The notes under the pieces were generated by a model. That model saw only the letters and a list, made by a program, of their open reading frames with translations. It made no database searches and was not told where the DNA came from. A stretch of 64,000 bases of DNA from Archilochus colubris (taxonomy: Eukaryota > Chordata > Aves > Apodiformes > Trochilidae): the NCBI GenBank assembly GCA_023079485.1, contig CM041115.1, forward strand, positions 23,118,863 through 23,182,862, given 5' to 3'. Shown here in pieces: positions 1-12,652 of this stretch; position 1 is the first letter of the stretch; each line of letters begins with the position of its first letter. Position numbers and translations under genes: made by a program.

Positions 1-2871
1 TGTTGTTTTTCTCTCATACACGGTACTTTCATCAGCATATCTCAAAACTGACTTTGCAAAGTAGCTTCCTACATGAGCAACTTGGGGCAAATTTACCATG
101 CCCAGAGAAGCTACTGAAGTTGGTCCCTTGTGGGGCTTGAAACTGGACATAGGCTTGTGGCATCCTAAGACAACATCCTCATTACTAACCAGCTATGGAA
201 CATGTAGAGAAATAGACACAGAACACTATCTGTCATACTCTCATTGTTATTTTCTTGAGAATCCAGTAAAATATGTAGAAGTAATTCAAACCAATGGTTG
301 TATTGTGCTGATTTATAAATGTGTGATCTGAAACAAAACTTTCACTGGGAGTGTACAATGGTCGTTGCTACCAAGTAATTTTACCAGTTGAAGCCTTAGG
401 AGAACTCTTCCAGAACTTGTGAAGGCTGAAATTTAACAGCAAGCATTTCTCAACACAGAGCAGCCTTTCTAGTACCACATGAGGCTTATCACCCGATGAC
501 ATCTGTAAATATAACTCTACCCTGGACTAAAGCTTTAAAACTATAACGTAAACATTGCTGTCCTGATTTCTAGCTGTTTTCCCGTTCATCTCTAAGCTGT
601 AAAATCCAACCAATGCTTTGAATCAAAACCCATGATAAAGTCTTGTTGAAGAACTCTTTATAAAGAGTCAAAACAAAGAGTGGCATCTATGTTGTGAAAT
701 GCCAGATTTTTCAGCTTCAGCTCTTTACTGTTTTTAATGAAATGTATTGACTTAATGCTCCCTGTAGTTCCATTTCTTGCATAATAAATATTACATCTGC
801 TAATACAAATAAATAATGCATTCCATTACAACAATAAATGCATCTGAGTGGGCTAGTTTGCTTTCTACTGGGGTATTTCCAAATTGATGATTCTTATCAA
901 TACTGACATTGCTAGATGGCATGCAGTGTCAACAGTGCTCTTGGCAAAAAGGGCAGCCTGTAGTGGTATATCTCTCCATTCTAAATGGATGTAGTTAAAT
1001 TTAAAAATGTGGTTTGAATACCTGCCTAAATTATTCTGGGCATTTGCAAACCTAAAATTTTTTATAAACTTCTTGGCTTCTTTAATACAGTCATTACCTA
1101 AAACTCACCTTTATTGTTTTTCTTCTTTCACCATGGGTTTGCATTATAAATAGTATGAAACTAATCTAACTCTAGTTGCTAAAGAAAAATTTTAGGAACT
1201 GTGAAGCACATAAAACAGCCTTATAAATAGAAATAATGTATATATGTATTACGTAAACTGTATAGGCAAACATATTTAAGTTACTTTTATTAATGATTTC
1301 TTTTTGCTACATCATTGTGTTATTGCTTTCTAAAAAAAATTCTCAGTCTTCTGAGTAATTACTTTCCTCTGTGCTGTTCTATGTTGATTCCCATTTTTGC
1401 AGCTTAATCAGTTTTCATATGACTAGATCTGGGGTATAACTGGCAGCTTGGTCACCAGAAGAGTGAAGACAATTTACCTTTTGATTTCTTTGAGTTAGAG
1501 AGTCTTTTTTGCATCTGTGATTTACAGTGGCTGGCATGGTGGGATCTAGTCCACAACTGAGTTTCTATATAATGCTGTAGTGGAAACTAAAAATATGTAA
1601 CATAAGTAGCAGTAGGTAAGCACAACTTCAGGATGGATGGGTGTGTTATGTAGGGTAGGAATTTTCCATCGAAATGTTTTTTATATTTTTCTGTGGAAGT
1701 TCGATGCTAGTGAATGGCACTCAACCTGTGGTATGCATAGCAGGATTGTAGCAGAGGTTTTGTATGTCCTAATTGCCCTTTATGGGGCAAGATTGTAAAT
1801 GAGATGTGTATGTATAAAACAGGATTTATTGCAAATAATAAAGAATCTTAAAAGATAGACTAAAAAGTCTTAAACCAGATTATAGCAGTGTTATGATATT
1901 AGGTAGCAAAACAGGTTGTCAGGATAATAAACAAGAAGGTATCTTAACAATAAAACAGAGAACTGTAAGATGAAATTTATGGGTAATTTATGCTTCTATG
2001 TCATTTCTTAGGAGCGTACACAGAAACTATTGAAGTGAAATCTGATCACAGAACAAAAAGTACAGTATTATAAAACAGCAATGGAAATGCACCTGGGTCA
2101 TCCAGAACCAGGTAGACACTGAGCCCAGGCATGATTTTCTGATCATATAAAGAGGTTCCATTCCCTGTCAGATCCGTCCTTCCAGTCATAATGTGCCTGT
2201 GACCAAAAGGAGGCACCAGAAGCCCTTTCCAGAAGACTCTCTTCAAAAGGCTACCTGCTGAAAGAAGCAGAAAGGTCAAATCCTCTCAGTGCAGGCCAGC
2301 AGTGCTCTACACATAAGAAAGAAAACCTATGTTTACTTGTTCCTCCTGGTGACCTAGCCTGCTGGAAGACAAAGAACATGTTTTGTCATGAGTGTTGCAC
2401 TTACAAAGAGCATTCCTTCCTTTCAGGACAAGCAAAGCATCTTTGCCAAGTTTGGCACTTGATTGAATAGTGGGATTGGTATGTACACAATGCAAAGCAC
2501 ATCTCTTTTTCAGCCCAGGTCTGGCTTGCTGCATTTACTGCTGCTTTCTGACTTTCTGAACTGCTCCATCTTGGCAGCTCAGCTTCCACCAGCAGCCTGG
2601 AAATCCCACTGATGCTGCAGTGAGTTTGAGTGTCCCATGACAGGTTTGAGTTTTCTATAAAGGAGGGCTCAGGTTTTTAGGATGATGTCTGAAAGGCATG
2701 AGGGCAACAAGATGTGCTTCTTTTGTAGCAGAAAGAAGTTATCAGGCTCTTTGGGAGAAAGAAGCAGAAAAATATGGAAGCCAGATAGATGTCTTGTATG
2801 TCTCTTGTATGAAGAGAGACTGGCTTCCTCACTACAGCTACCTGAATGGAGGCTGTAGCAAGGGGGTAGTG
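1..2871. other. Intergenic, nothing recognised
   Basis: AT-rich sequence with only short chance ORFs (such as 98-331 and 2046-2279). No exon, RNA gene or mobile element was recognised. Confidence 0.6.
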
Positions 2872-3168
2872 GTCTCTTTTGACAGGTAACAAGTGATTGG
2901 ATGAGGGGAAATGATCTTAAGCTGTGCCAGCAGAGGTTTAGATTGGATATTAGGAAAATTTCTTCACCAGAAGGGTTACCAAACACTGGAACAGGCTGCC
3001 AAGGGAAGTGGTCTAATCACCATCCCTGGAGTGCTTTAAAAGATGTATGGATGTGACATACCTTAGTGACATGGTTCAGTGGTGGACTGGTCAGCTTTAG
3101 GATTATCGTAGAACTCAATTATCTTAAAGTACTCTTCCAACCTACATGATTCTAAGATACTATAGTTA
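2872..3168 (+). mobile_element. CR1 LINE 3'-end fragment
   Basis: The sequence reads like the last 300 bases of a CR1 LINE in plus orientation. It contains degenerate text for the ORF2 C-terminus (segments equivalent to FHLNMRKNFF and GLPREV: gattggatattaggaaaa, then aacaggctgccaagggaagt). The usual run to the 3' end follows, finishing with a decayed terminal repeat (catgattctaagata). It is heavily 5'-truncated and contains no intact frame. Boundaries are approximate. Confidence 0.75.
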
Positions 3169-5191
3169 CTACATATACAATAATTCTGTTTTTGAGGTGC
3201 AAAATAGTGGTATGAGACTCTATGATACCAAAGTCCTGCTGAAATATCAGTAACCAGGCGAAACACTGTGAACCTTACCTCCTTCAATGAAATTTCCATG
3301 TTTGGAAGCCTTAACCTTTTAAGTTCCCTCAGCTGACAGTTTTTAAAAGTAAGTGACTGGTGGCTCTACAGAGCAGTGGGATATGTCCCGTGTCAGCTGT
3401 ATTACCTTTCAGATGTGGTTCACTCATGAAATACCTTAAAGTCTTTCTCCTTTTAGAACAATTAAGCAAAAAAAGGAGCAAAATGTTCTACCGACACTGG
3501 CTGTCTAGTAAAAACCATTCAGTAACTCTACTGGGACAGTATCACATAGTCTGCAGTCTTTTTCTCAATTCTCATTCAGACAAGAATTCCATGTGCTCAG
3601 ACTGCAGCATCTCACCAGCCAGGTAGGAGCAGAGCTGAGCACCACATCTCTCTGCTAACAGCTATAACTTGGCAGGATACAGGCATACATTAAAGCTCTT
3701 CTGCTCATCAAGTGCGTAGCTGAGGTGAAATGATATTTTTCAATCATATAAAAAAGAATGTATTTGAAAAAGAAAACTTCATGAATATATGGCTCATTCC
3801 TTATCTTTTCTTCCCTCTCAATGACAAATGAAGAACAGTAGAGATTTTTTTGGATTAAATATTTTCTAAAATGAAGCTGATTGTTAAGGTAGGCTTTTAA
3901 CATGAAGATAGCATTTTTGTATAATCATTAATTTTCTTTGGAACTGAATTTTAATTCAGGACTATCGTCCACAATATTACTTTTTATATTTGCTGAACAG
4001 GCAGTAATAAGATTAATCTCAAGAACATTTTTTAATTACAATGAATTACTGGTTAAAAGTGTTCTAAAATTTACTTTAGAAATTAATTCTGAGTACAAAA
4101 TGTGCAGTTTGATTTCAGTTTCCACATGTACAGTACAATCTTGGAACAGATTTCAGTATCAGATTAGTGATTTTTTTCCCAATGAATTTGGATATAAACT
4201 TCTTATCAGCTTCTACATGGACACTTGTGAGATTTGCTTATCTATAATACCACCAGAGTTGCATTTATGACCTGCTGTACTTTGCTCTGATGTATAAGGA
4301 TGCCAAGAATATCCTTCTAGTTTGCAATGCACAGAAATGCTTCACTTTCACAGCCGTTGACTTAATAATGTATATTCTTTTCTAAAAGGAATGACAGTCA
4401 AGTACCTATGTATTCTTTGTAATCTCTTGCAATCAGAAGAGGCTTGAAGGTCCAAGACACAATGATGAAAATAATAACAAGGTGAGTAAAAATAATAATG
4501 AGGGTCCTTTAATTAGTCATAGAAACTGGATTTTATTTTATTCCTCATCCCATTCTCCACATGGGCAAATGCAAGGACTGGTCTCTGACAGCAGTTTTCA
4601 GCAATGCATGAATATCTAGAATCTTATCAAAGTACAAACACACTTCTGTTTGAGTGAATAGTAAAAATTATAATTAATGTCCTTTATTTTACCACTTTAA
4701 GAGGAAAGCGTGTTTTACAACTAGAGGTATAAAACTGTTCAACACAGCTGTAGAACAACAAAGTCTTCCAGATGAAGAACTGCCCTCATACTCTTCCATT
4801 ATTTTAGTTCTGGCCCCCTATTAAGATGCTGTTCAAAAAAGGAAGTGATGAAAATTTGAGCTCAGAAACCTTACCTTGCTTCCAGCAATTTTAAAGAATT
4901 CTTGACTTCTAGCAGCTGTGGTTAATGTTCTGGTCAGTCCTACAGCCACCTGGTTAAAAATGATTAATCTCCACATCTTTCAGGCTGTCAGCATCAGATA
5001 CTTCTGAAGCATCCAGGAAGATTTTGTTGTTTTCCTCATGTGGGTGAGATAAATTTAATCTGATTCTAAAATAGCTTTATAATACTGCTCTCTTGATATA
5101 TTGAAATACTGTTTGTATCCTGAACAGCAAAATTCTGACAAGTGGAAACCTGGCTTACAGTCATAATTCCTAAAAACAAATCTGTAGAGAA
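3169..5191. other. Intergenic, nothing recognised
   Basis: Short ORFs only. The 110-codon plus-strand frame at 3938-4270 resembles no known family and has AT-driven composition, so I do not call it a gene. Confidence 0.6.
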
Positions 5192-6895
5192 AGATACCAC
5201 AGACTCTCAGAAAGTGAGGGGTTGGAAGGGATCTCAAAAGATCATTAAGTCCAACCCCCCTGCCAGAGCAGGGTTACACACAGGAGGTCACACAGGAACA
5301 CATCCAGGTGGGCTTTGAATGTCTCCAGGGAAGGAGACTCCACAACCTCCCTGGACAGCATGTGCCAGTGCTCTTGTGTTTATATGGAACCTCCCATTCT
5401 CAAGTTTATATTCATTGCCTCTCATTGTATCATTGGGCATATTGAGAAGATCCTGGCACCATCCTCCTGGCTCTCCCTTTACATATTTATAAACATTACT
5501 GAGGTTGCCCCTCATTCTCCTCCAAGCTGAAGAGACCCAGGTCCCTCAGCCTTTCCTCATAAGGGAGTTGTTCCACTCCCTTCATCATCTTGGAGGCTCT
5601 GCACTGGACTCTCTCAAGCGGTTCCTGTTCCTTCTGGAACTGAGGTGCCCAGAACTGGACACAATATTCCAGATGTGGCCTCACCAGAGCAGAGTAGAAG
5701 GGGAGGAGAACCTCTCTCAACCTACTAACCACCCCTGTATAATGCACCCCAGGACGCCATTGGCCTTCTTGGCCACAGGGGCACATTGTTAGCTCGTGGT
5801 CATCCTTCCATCTACCAGCACCTCCAGGTCCCTTTCCCCTGTGCTGCTCTCCAACAGCTCAGTCCCCAACCTGTACAGGTATTTGGGGTTGTTCTTTCCC
5901 AGATGTAAGACTTTACACTTGCCCTTGTTGTTATTAATTAATTTTTTCCCTGCCCAATTCTCCAGCCTGTTTAGGTCTCACTGAATGGCAGCACAGCCTT
6001 TTTCGGGTGACAGTCAGTCCTTGCAGTTTTGTGTCATCAGCAAACTTGCTGAGAAGACACTCTGTCCCACCATCAAGGTCATTGATAAAGATGCTGAACA
6101 GGACTGAACCCAGCAATGATCCTTGGGAGACTCCACTACTTACAGTTACAACACCATAGAAGGCTACCAGATGAGTAAAGCATGATTTCTCTTTGGTACA
6201 CCCATGCTGACTACTCCTGATAATCTTCTTCTCTTCCATGTGATTAGAGATGACCTCCAGAACAAGCTGTTCTATCATTTTTCCAGGGCTGGACGTGAGG
6301 CTGACTGGTCTCTAATTGCCTGGATCTTCCTTCTTGCCCTTTTTGAATACTGGAGTGACACTGGCTTTCCTCCAGTTCTCAGGCACCTCTCCTGTTTGCC
6401 ATGATCTCCTGAAAATGATGGAGAGTGGTGGGGTGATAACCCCAGCCAGCTCTCTCAAACCTCTTGGGTGCAGCCCATCAAGGCCCATGGACTTGTGTGT
6501 ATTCCATTTGCATAACTGATCTCTAACCCAGTCTCTACTGACCAGTGGAGAGTCTTCCCTCCTCCAGCCTTTCTCTCTCATATCCAGGGTCTGGAGTTCA
6601 CAAGGGCTGGTCCTAGGAGTAAAGACTGGAGCAAGGAATTCAGCAGCTCTGCCTTCTCTGCAACCTCTGTTATCAGGGCTTTTGCCCCATTCAGCAGTAG
6701 CCCCACATTTCCCTACTCTTCCTTTTACTGCTGATATATATTAGAAGAAGTTCTTCTTGTTTCCTTTTACTTCCCCTGCTAGTTGCAGTTCTAAGAGGGC
6801 TTAGGCCCTTCTTGTTGCCTTCCTGTATACTCTGACAACTTCCCTATACTTCTCTCAAGTGACAAGTCCCTTCTTCCATGAGCTGTGAATTTCTT
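5192..6895 (-). mobile_element. CR1 LINE, 5'-truncated, with most of the reverse-transcriptase region
   Basis: This is the longest CR1 copy in the window, sense on the minus strand. Its 3' end is at 5192, where the text reads ccacagactctcagaaagtg. Minus-strand frames encode a pre-RT segment around 6660-6700 (equivalent to GLLLN..AEKAELLN), the RT start with KSMGLDGLHPRGLREL and NWRKASVTPVFKKGKK (6312-6581), then [24 protein letters not shown] and the catalytic FADD at 6033-6044. The C-terminal [16 protein letters not shown] is at 5496-5786. Compared with a full CR1 ORF2, the stretch between the SQHG/FY part and GVSQGS is missing near 6140-6150, so the enzyme is broken by an internal deletion and stops. 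It is non-autonomous and presumably inactive. The 5' limit near 6895 is estimated. Confidence 0.9.
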
Positions 6896-9800
6896 TCTTT
6901 CACGAGACGTTGTTAAAAAGTTCTTTGTTGATTTTAGTTTTGTTACAATAGGACTCCTTAGAGGAAAGTGGAAAGAAAGTAGTAGAGGAATGTGCTTTTT
7001 AGCAGTATGGCTGATTTTCTCCCTCACCTTTCCCATTATTATCAGACATACATATTTCTGGACTAGCAGTTGTTTCCTGTTGGATCTACTTTTCCTCAAA
7101 GTTCTTGTTATACCTGTGCTTTTAGGTTACTGATTTTGTTTGCATGTAGGCAGTGTGGTTTTCCTTCTTAATTGCTCTAGTTTTTCTTTATCTTCCTATA
7201 AGGGAGCATTGTAGCAATGCTCTCTTTCACATGTGGTCACAGTAAAGATGCTTGAATAGAATTTGTGACTTCCTTTTTCTCAATATGGAAACTGAAACTG
7301 TGATACCGTTTTTATAATCCATTATAAAATTATAATTTTATAATACTGTTTTATAATTGATTTTGCAATGTGAATGTGTTTGCAATTTACCATTGCTGCC
7401 TCAATAAATCTTTTAGCTGCTTTACAGCCCAGGGTCTTGTGACTTTTTCAACATCTTCTTCCTTGCACCTTATTGAGAAAGGAGCTTTTATTATGGTTAA
7501 AAAGAAAAAAATTTCATGCCTATACTATTCGCAATTTACAGCATTTCTTCTTCCCTTCTTACTTTAGTTTCAGCTTGCTAAGTCTTCCATAACTATCCAA
7601 GTAGCAATATTATATTGAAATTCAGAATTTTCTTTCTTGTCAGCTTTGACACATATGTGATTTGACTAAGAATTTTTTTTAAACTTAGATAAGTATCTGA
7701 ACATATTCTTCATTTATGACCTGTCTCTAGAACTGCTGCTGGTCTTTATGTGATGATGAAGCCCCTATTATTTAAATGAATAAATAAATAAAGTTGACAC
7801 GTCCCATTCTGTTTCATACTCATGGTATGTGTATGTGAAGACTTCCTAGTTCATTAATTTTATGCATTTCTTAGATGTCTGGATGCTCTTAGAGTTCCAT
7901 CTTATTACATAAACAAAGGTATGTCCTGCAACTCTTGAGGAGTACACATGAGTATTTCCTATTGCTTAAGAATTCAAGTAAAGTCTTAAAGAAATCTCCT
8001 CTTACAGTCATGGCAACAATTTGAATCCTTTGTTGCATTGGTGACCTGTTTTTCTACAGTATTGTCCTACTCCTCACACAGTCTCTGAATCCAGCTCTGG
8101 AGCTCCAGATAGGCACAAAACAACCAATCCTTTATTACAAAACTATGAAATATGACAAGGATTTTAGATGATGTATTAAGGGACATGGTAAGACATGCTA
8201 GACAAAGGCAAGTGCTACAGTGTTCTGCAGTGGAACCTTGTGATGGTTTTGAGTGCTGGCATCAAGCATAAAGCTGGATATGAGCAAAAGAAATACAGGC
8301 TTATCAGGGGAGGTCTGCAGCATGAGGTCCCCTGTTCAGTCTTTCTACAGCTGTCAAAGTGAAATTTTTAATTATCTCATTGGTAAAGGGTTGAAATCTT
8401 TACATCTGACGAAAAGTACTTAAGAGCTGTGATATAGCCCCCAGTCATGCTACAATCTAAGTGAGCACTTTGGATTGCACGACAGTGTTTTCCTGAGATC
8501 TGCAAAATCCATAATGCAGAGGAGTGGTGTGGGTGGGAAGAATTGTTTATGAAAGAAAGTAGGCGCAGATACAGAAGTACAGCCTTAAAGTAATTCAACC
8601 AGATGATGTAGCAGGGCAGAGAAAAAATGATTTTTCGTCCTATGGGCCCTTCTGAAACATCAAATACAAAGTGAAGTAAAATTTAAGTTAGTCTATTATT
8701 CAGTGAGGTAATGTCAAGGATAGGAGTTTTTTGATATATGGGGCAGAATAGAAGGTCAGCAAAAGAGGAAAAAAAAATCAGCTGCAGCTTGAGGAACTGA
8801 CATCGGCTGACTGCAGCTTATTGCCAGTATGAGTCCTGCCAGGCAAGTGTCCAATGCAAAGGGATATCCAAAGCCCAGAAGGAGGATGTGGGAGCAGTTT
8901 TCAAGACCTTAATTCATGGACAGAAAGCCAGCTTGCACAAGGCAAGATCTGAAAGTGAGTTGAAGACCCTGAAGCTTACAAGAGCAGGTGTTGAAAAAAA
9001 TAGTGAAATGTGTGGCCTATGTTTAGTTTTAGTTTCTACTGAAATTGACTGCTTACAAGTAGACCCACTGGATTTATAACATCCTTTGGACCCACAACCA
9101 TAGTTTAAAATCTTACCCCTGAATTTGTGATTCTCTATTCCCTTCAATTTTTTTGAGAGCTTTACAACTTTCTTACACGCTGCAAATTGTGCCAAGTGTG
9201 CCTGCTAAAAGCAAATTACGTGTGCCTCTGACTCTGTTTTTCTCTTCTGTTGGCCTAAGTGGCTGAGAAGCTGAAAGTTTCTGTGTAACCAAGATGATAT
9301 CCTTTCCCCCTTCCTTCTCCTCAATGCATAAAGTCAGTTATAGGTCATGTCACATGAAATACAAATACTTTCTGCAGTTCCAGGGAACCCTATCAGATAC
9401 ACCTATCTGATAGTGGTCAGTGGGACCATCTAGCTCCTTTTGTACTTCATTTTTACGTTTGAAGATGTAAGAGGAAAAAGAATTATATTTTCATCTTAGG
9501 TGCTGATATGTTTTGGTTATATTTGGTTTAGTGTTACTGGCAGATGCCAAGCTGTAATTTCTCAAATCTTTCTACAATACCTCTATGACTGTTGACCTGT
9601 AAGTGAGTAGGAACTTCGCAACTGCATCACTTAAATTCTGGATCCTAAATTTCTGTGCTACACTTTCTTACTCAATGTCTTTATGGTGAGCTTAAAAGAA
9701 CTTCAGCTCCCATGTGGACTAAAGTAATATTGTGGTACAAGCCAAATAAAGGAAAAAGTAAGAAATTCTTTTCTTCTGGAGAATTTGCTTGTGCCATCTC

Positions 9801-10762
9801 TCTAGTGTCCCCCTTCCCAAACAGAGTTAAGGTAGGAAAGGTAATTCTCTTCTCTCCATGTTCACTGAAGTATCAAAATGGTACTATATCATAGCCATTT
9901 CTCACAAAATAGCTCACAGTACAGATACACAATACCTCAAATAACTTGCTGAATAAATAAAAAACGAAGCAAACAAGAACATGGCTCATGAAAGAGACTG
10001 CAAGAAAAATTTACATAACTGTTCACTGCCATGTAAAGCAACATAGACATCATACAGCTGTAAGCAATTCTGTTCTTTATTCTTGTGGAAAACGTGCTCA
10101 ATTTCAATTTCTGCTGCCCTTAACTTTCCTTTTCCAGTAAGAACTAGTCTTGAGGCTACTGAGTACCCTAGAGGAGATCAATGGCAGTGATGAATTGTTT
10201 GCCACAGAATAAGTGGTAACACTGCAAAAATTATGATGAAAGGTTAAAAACCAACAAAAATATTTAAACATTTGAGAAAATTACTAGCAGCACAAAATAA
10301 CTATAACTGAAGAGACGTACTACACGCTGAAGTATGCTGTGGGGTATAAGTGCTCATCAAACTCAGAAAAACAGAGTAATTTGTGATTCTTGAAACTGGT
10401 ACTTGCCTTCATGATAACTAAATTCAAGAGCTGGAGTTGTTTACTGCTCAGTTAATGAAACTCATAGTGATGGGTGTTATTACCAAACTTTAAGGAACAA
10501 TTGCTTCTCTGAGGCATAAGCTTGTGCATCTCTGCAAAACACAGAAAACTGAAAGAAACTCCATGTGCATGCACAGACTTCTTTGTGGTTCTGCTTGGGC
10601 TTTCCATCACTTGTTTGCTGTTTTATCAAATTCAGTATACACAAGCTACTAGTGTCAGGTGCTGAAGCACAGAGGCAGAATTGTGGTTGCACAGCAAGGT
10701 AACTGCAGGTAAATACAAACAGAAATTGAAAAACCTTATGTGCTAGTGAATAGGAAGAAATG
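6896..10762. other. Intergenic, nothing recognised
   Basis: AT-rich. Contains a short TAAA-type repeat near 7775-7793. No exon or repeat family was recognised. Confidence 0.6.
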
Positions 10763-11905
10763 TCATAGAATCATAGAATGGGTACTGTTGGAAAGGACCT
10801 TAAAGATCATCAAGATCCAACACCCCTGCATGGGCAGGGACGCCTCTCACTAATACAGGTTGCACAAGGTTTCATCCAACCTGGCCTTAAACACTTCCAG
10901 GGATGGGGCATCAACAACCTCCCTACCTTCATTCCAGTGTCTTACTACCCTCATGGTCAAGAATTTTTCTTAATATTTACCCTTATTCAGTTTAAAATCA
11001 TTGCCTTTTGTCCTATCACTACCCTCTATGGTGAGAAGCCACTCCCCAGTTTTCCTGTAGGCCCCCTTCATGTACTGAAAGGCTGCCATAAGGTCTTCCC
11101 AAAGCTTTCTTCAGGCTGCATAGCCTAAACTCTCTCAGTCTGTCTTCATAGCAGAGGTGCTCCAGTCCCCTGAACACCTTTGTGACTCTTCTTTGGACCC
11201 TCTCCAGCAGATCTGTATCTTTCCTGTGCTGGGGGCTCCAAGCTGGATGCAGTACCCAGGTGGGGTCTCACAAGAGCAGAGCAGAGGGGCAGAATCACCT
11301 CCCTTGCCCTGCTGGCCACACTTTTTTTGGTGCAGCCCAGGATGTGGTTGGTCTTCTGGGCTGTGAGCACACACTGGCACCTCAGGTCAAGCTTCTCACC
11401 TATTACCACCCCAAAGTCCTTTTCCTCAGGGCTGCTCTCTGTCCATTCTCCCTTCAGCCTGTGTTTGTGCCTGGGGTTGTGCCAACCCAAGTGCAGGACC
11501 TTGCACTTGGCCATGTTGAACTGCATGGGCCCAACTCTCCAGCCTGTCCAGGACCCCTCTGGATGGTCTCCCTTCCCTCTAAGGTGTCAACCACACCCAC
11601 ACATCTTGGTAATGTCATGAAACTTGCTGAGGATACACTCTATACCACTGTCCATGTCTCCAACACAGATGTTAAACATCACTGGTCCCAGTACTGATCC
11701 CTGAGGAACACCACTCATCACTTGCCTCCACTTGGACACTGAGACATTAACCACAACTCTCTGGGTGCAGCCATCCAACCAATTAATTATCCACTGACTT
11801 GTCCATCTGTCAGATCCATGTCTTGTCAGTTTGGAGACCAGAATGTCATGTGGGACAAATGTTTTGCACAAATTGAGGTAGATGACATTAGTTGCTCTAA
11901 CACCA
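10763..11905 (-). mobile_element. CR1 LINE, 5'-truncated, with terminal ATTCTATG repeats
   Basis: The CR1 sense strand is minus. The 3' terminus at 10763-10780 shows two copies of the octamer-type repeat (tcatagaatcatagaatg on the plus strand), the hallmark of CR1. Minus-strand frames at 11587-11871 and 11146-11526 carry RT and post-RT motifs, including [42 protein letters not shown], and SREVILPL-type SALVRPHL. The catalytic FADD position reads FHDI (11611-11622), so the active site is lost. It belongs to a different CR1 subgroup from the 5192-6895 copy, judged by the HKHRLKGEW and GEKLDL segments. Confidence 0.9.
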
Positions 11906-12652
11906 TCTCACCACCTTGGACCAATGTCTCACCACCCTCACACTGAAGACTTTCTTCCTAATGTCTAATCTAAATATACTCTTTTTCAGCTTGAAAACAT
12001 TACCCCTCATCCTATCACTACATGCCTTTATAAAAGGTCCCTTCTCAGCTTTCCTGTAGCCCCTTTAGGTATTGGAAATCTGCTACAGATCTGGAAATCT
12101 GCTCCCTGGAGCCTTCTCTTCTCCAGATTGAACAACCTCAACTCTTTCATCCTGTCTTCATGGGAGACATGAAGACCCCTCTAATTGCCTTTGTGGCTCT
12201 TCTCTGTGCTCTCTCCAACAGGTCCATGTCCTTCTTGTTTATGGGGCTCCAAAATTGGACCTAGTCTCACAAGAGCAGAATAGAGAGGGAGAATCACCTC
12301 CCTTGACATGCAAGACATCCTTCTTTTGATGCAGCCCAGGATACTTGGCATCAACCAAGTCCTTCTTCTCAGGGATGTTCTCAATGCATTCCCTGCCCAG
12401 CCTGTGTTTTTTCTGGGGATTACCCCAACCCATACGTATGGCCTCGTATTTGGCCTTGTTTGAAATTTATGAAGTTGGCATGGACCCACCTCTCCAGCCT
12501 TTCAGGATCCCTCTGGATGGCTTCCCTTCCCTCTAGCATGTCAGCTACACCACACATCTTGGTGTCATTGTTCCAGTATTCATGTCTCCAGCAAAAATGT
12601 TAAACAGCACTGGCCCCAGTACCAACGCTTGAGGAACACCACTCATCACTGA
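11906..12652 (-). mobile_element. CR1 LINE fragment abutting the previous copy
   Basis: This is a second CR1 copy in the same orientation. It starts again with the ORF2 C-terminal/3' region at about 11906 and proceeds to the SGVPQ region near 12640. The minus-strand frame 12181-12489 contains ILGCIKRR and SREVILPLYSALV. It lacks the last roughly 130 bases of CR1, including the terminal octamers, and lacks sequence coding for the catalytic DD (partial deletion near 12560-12580). Its text resembles the 10763-11905 element more than the one at 5192-6895. Confidence 0.85.

Noticed and set aside
3938..4270. Plus-strand 110-codon ORF
   Set aside because: AT-driven composition, no recognisable domain, no splice or promoter context.
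5505..6519. Several plus-strand ORFs of 62-95 codons
   Set aside because: All are antisense to the CR1 copy at 5192-6895, whose minus-strand frames carry real RT motifs.
11182..11697. Plus-strand ORF of 171 codons
   Set aside because: It is the antisense shadow of a minus-strand CR1 ORF2 fragment.
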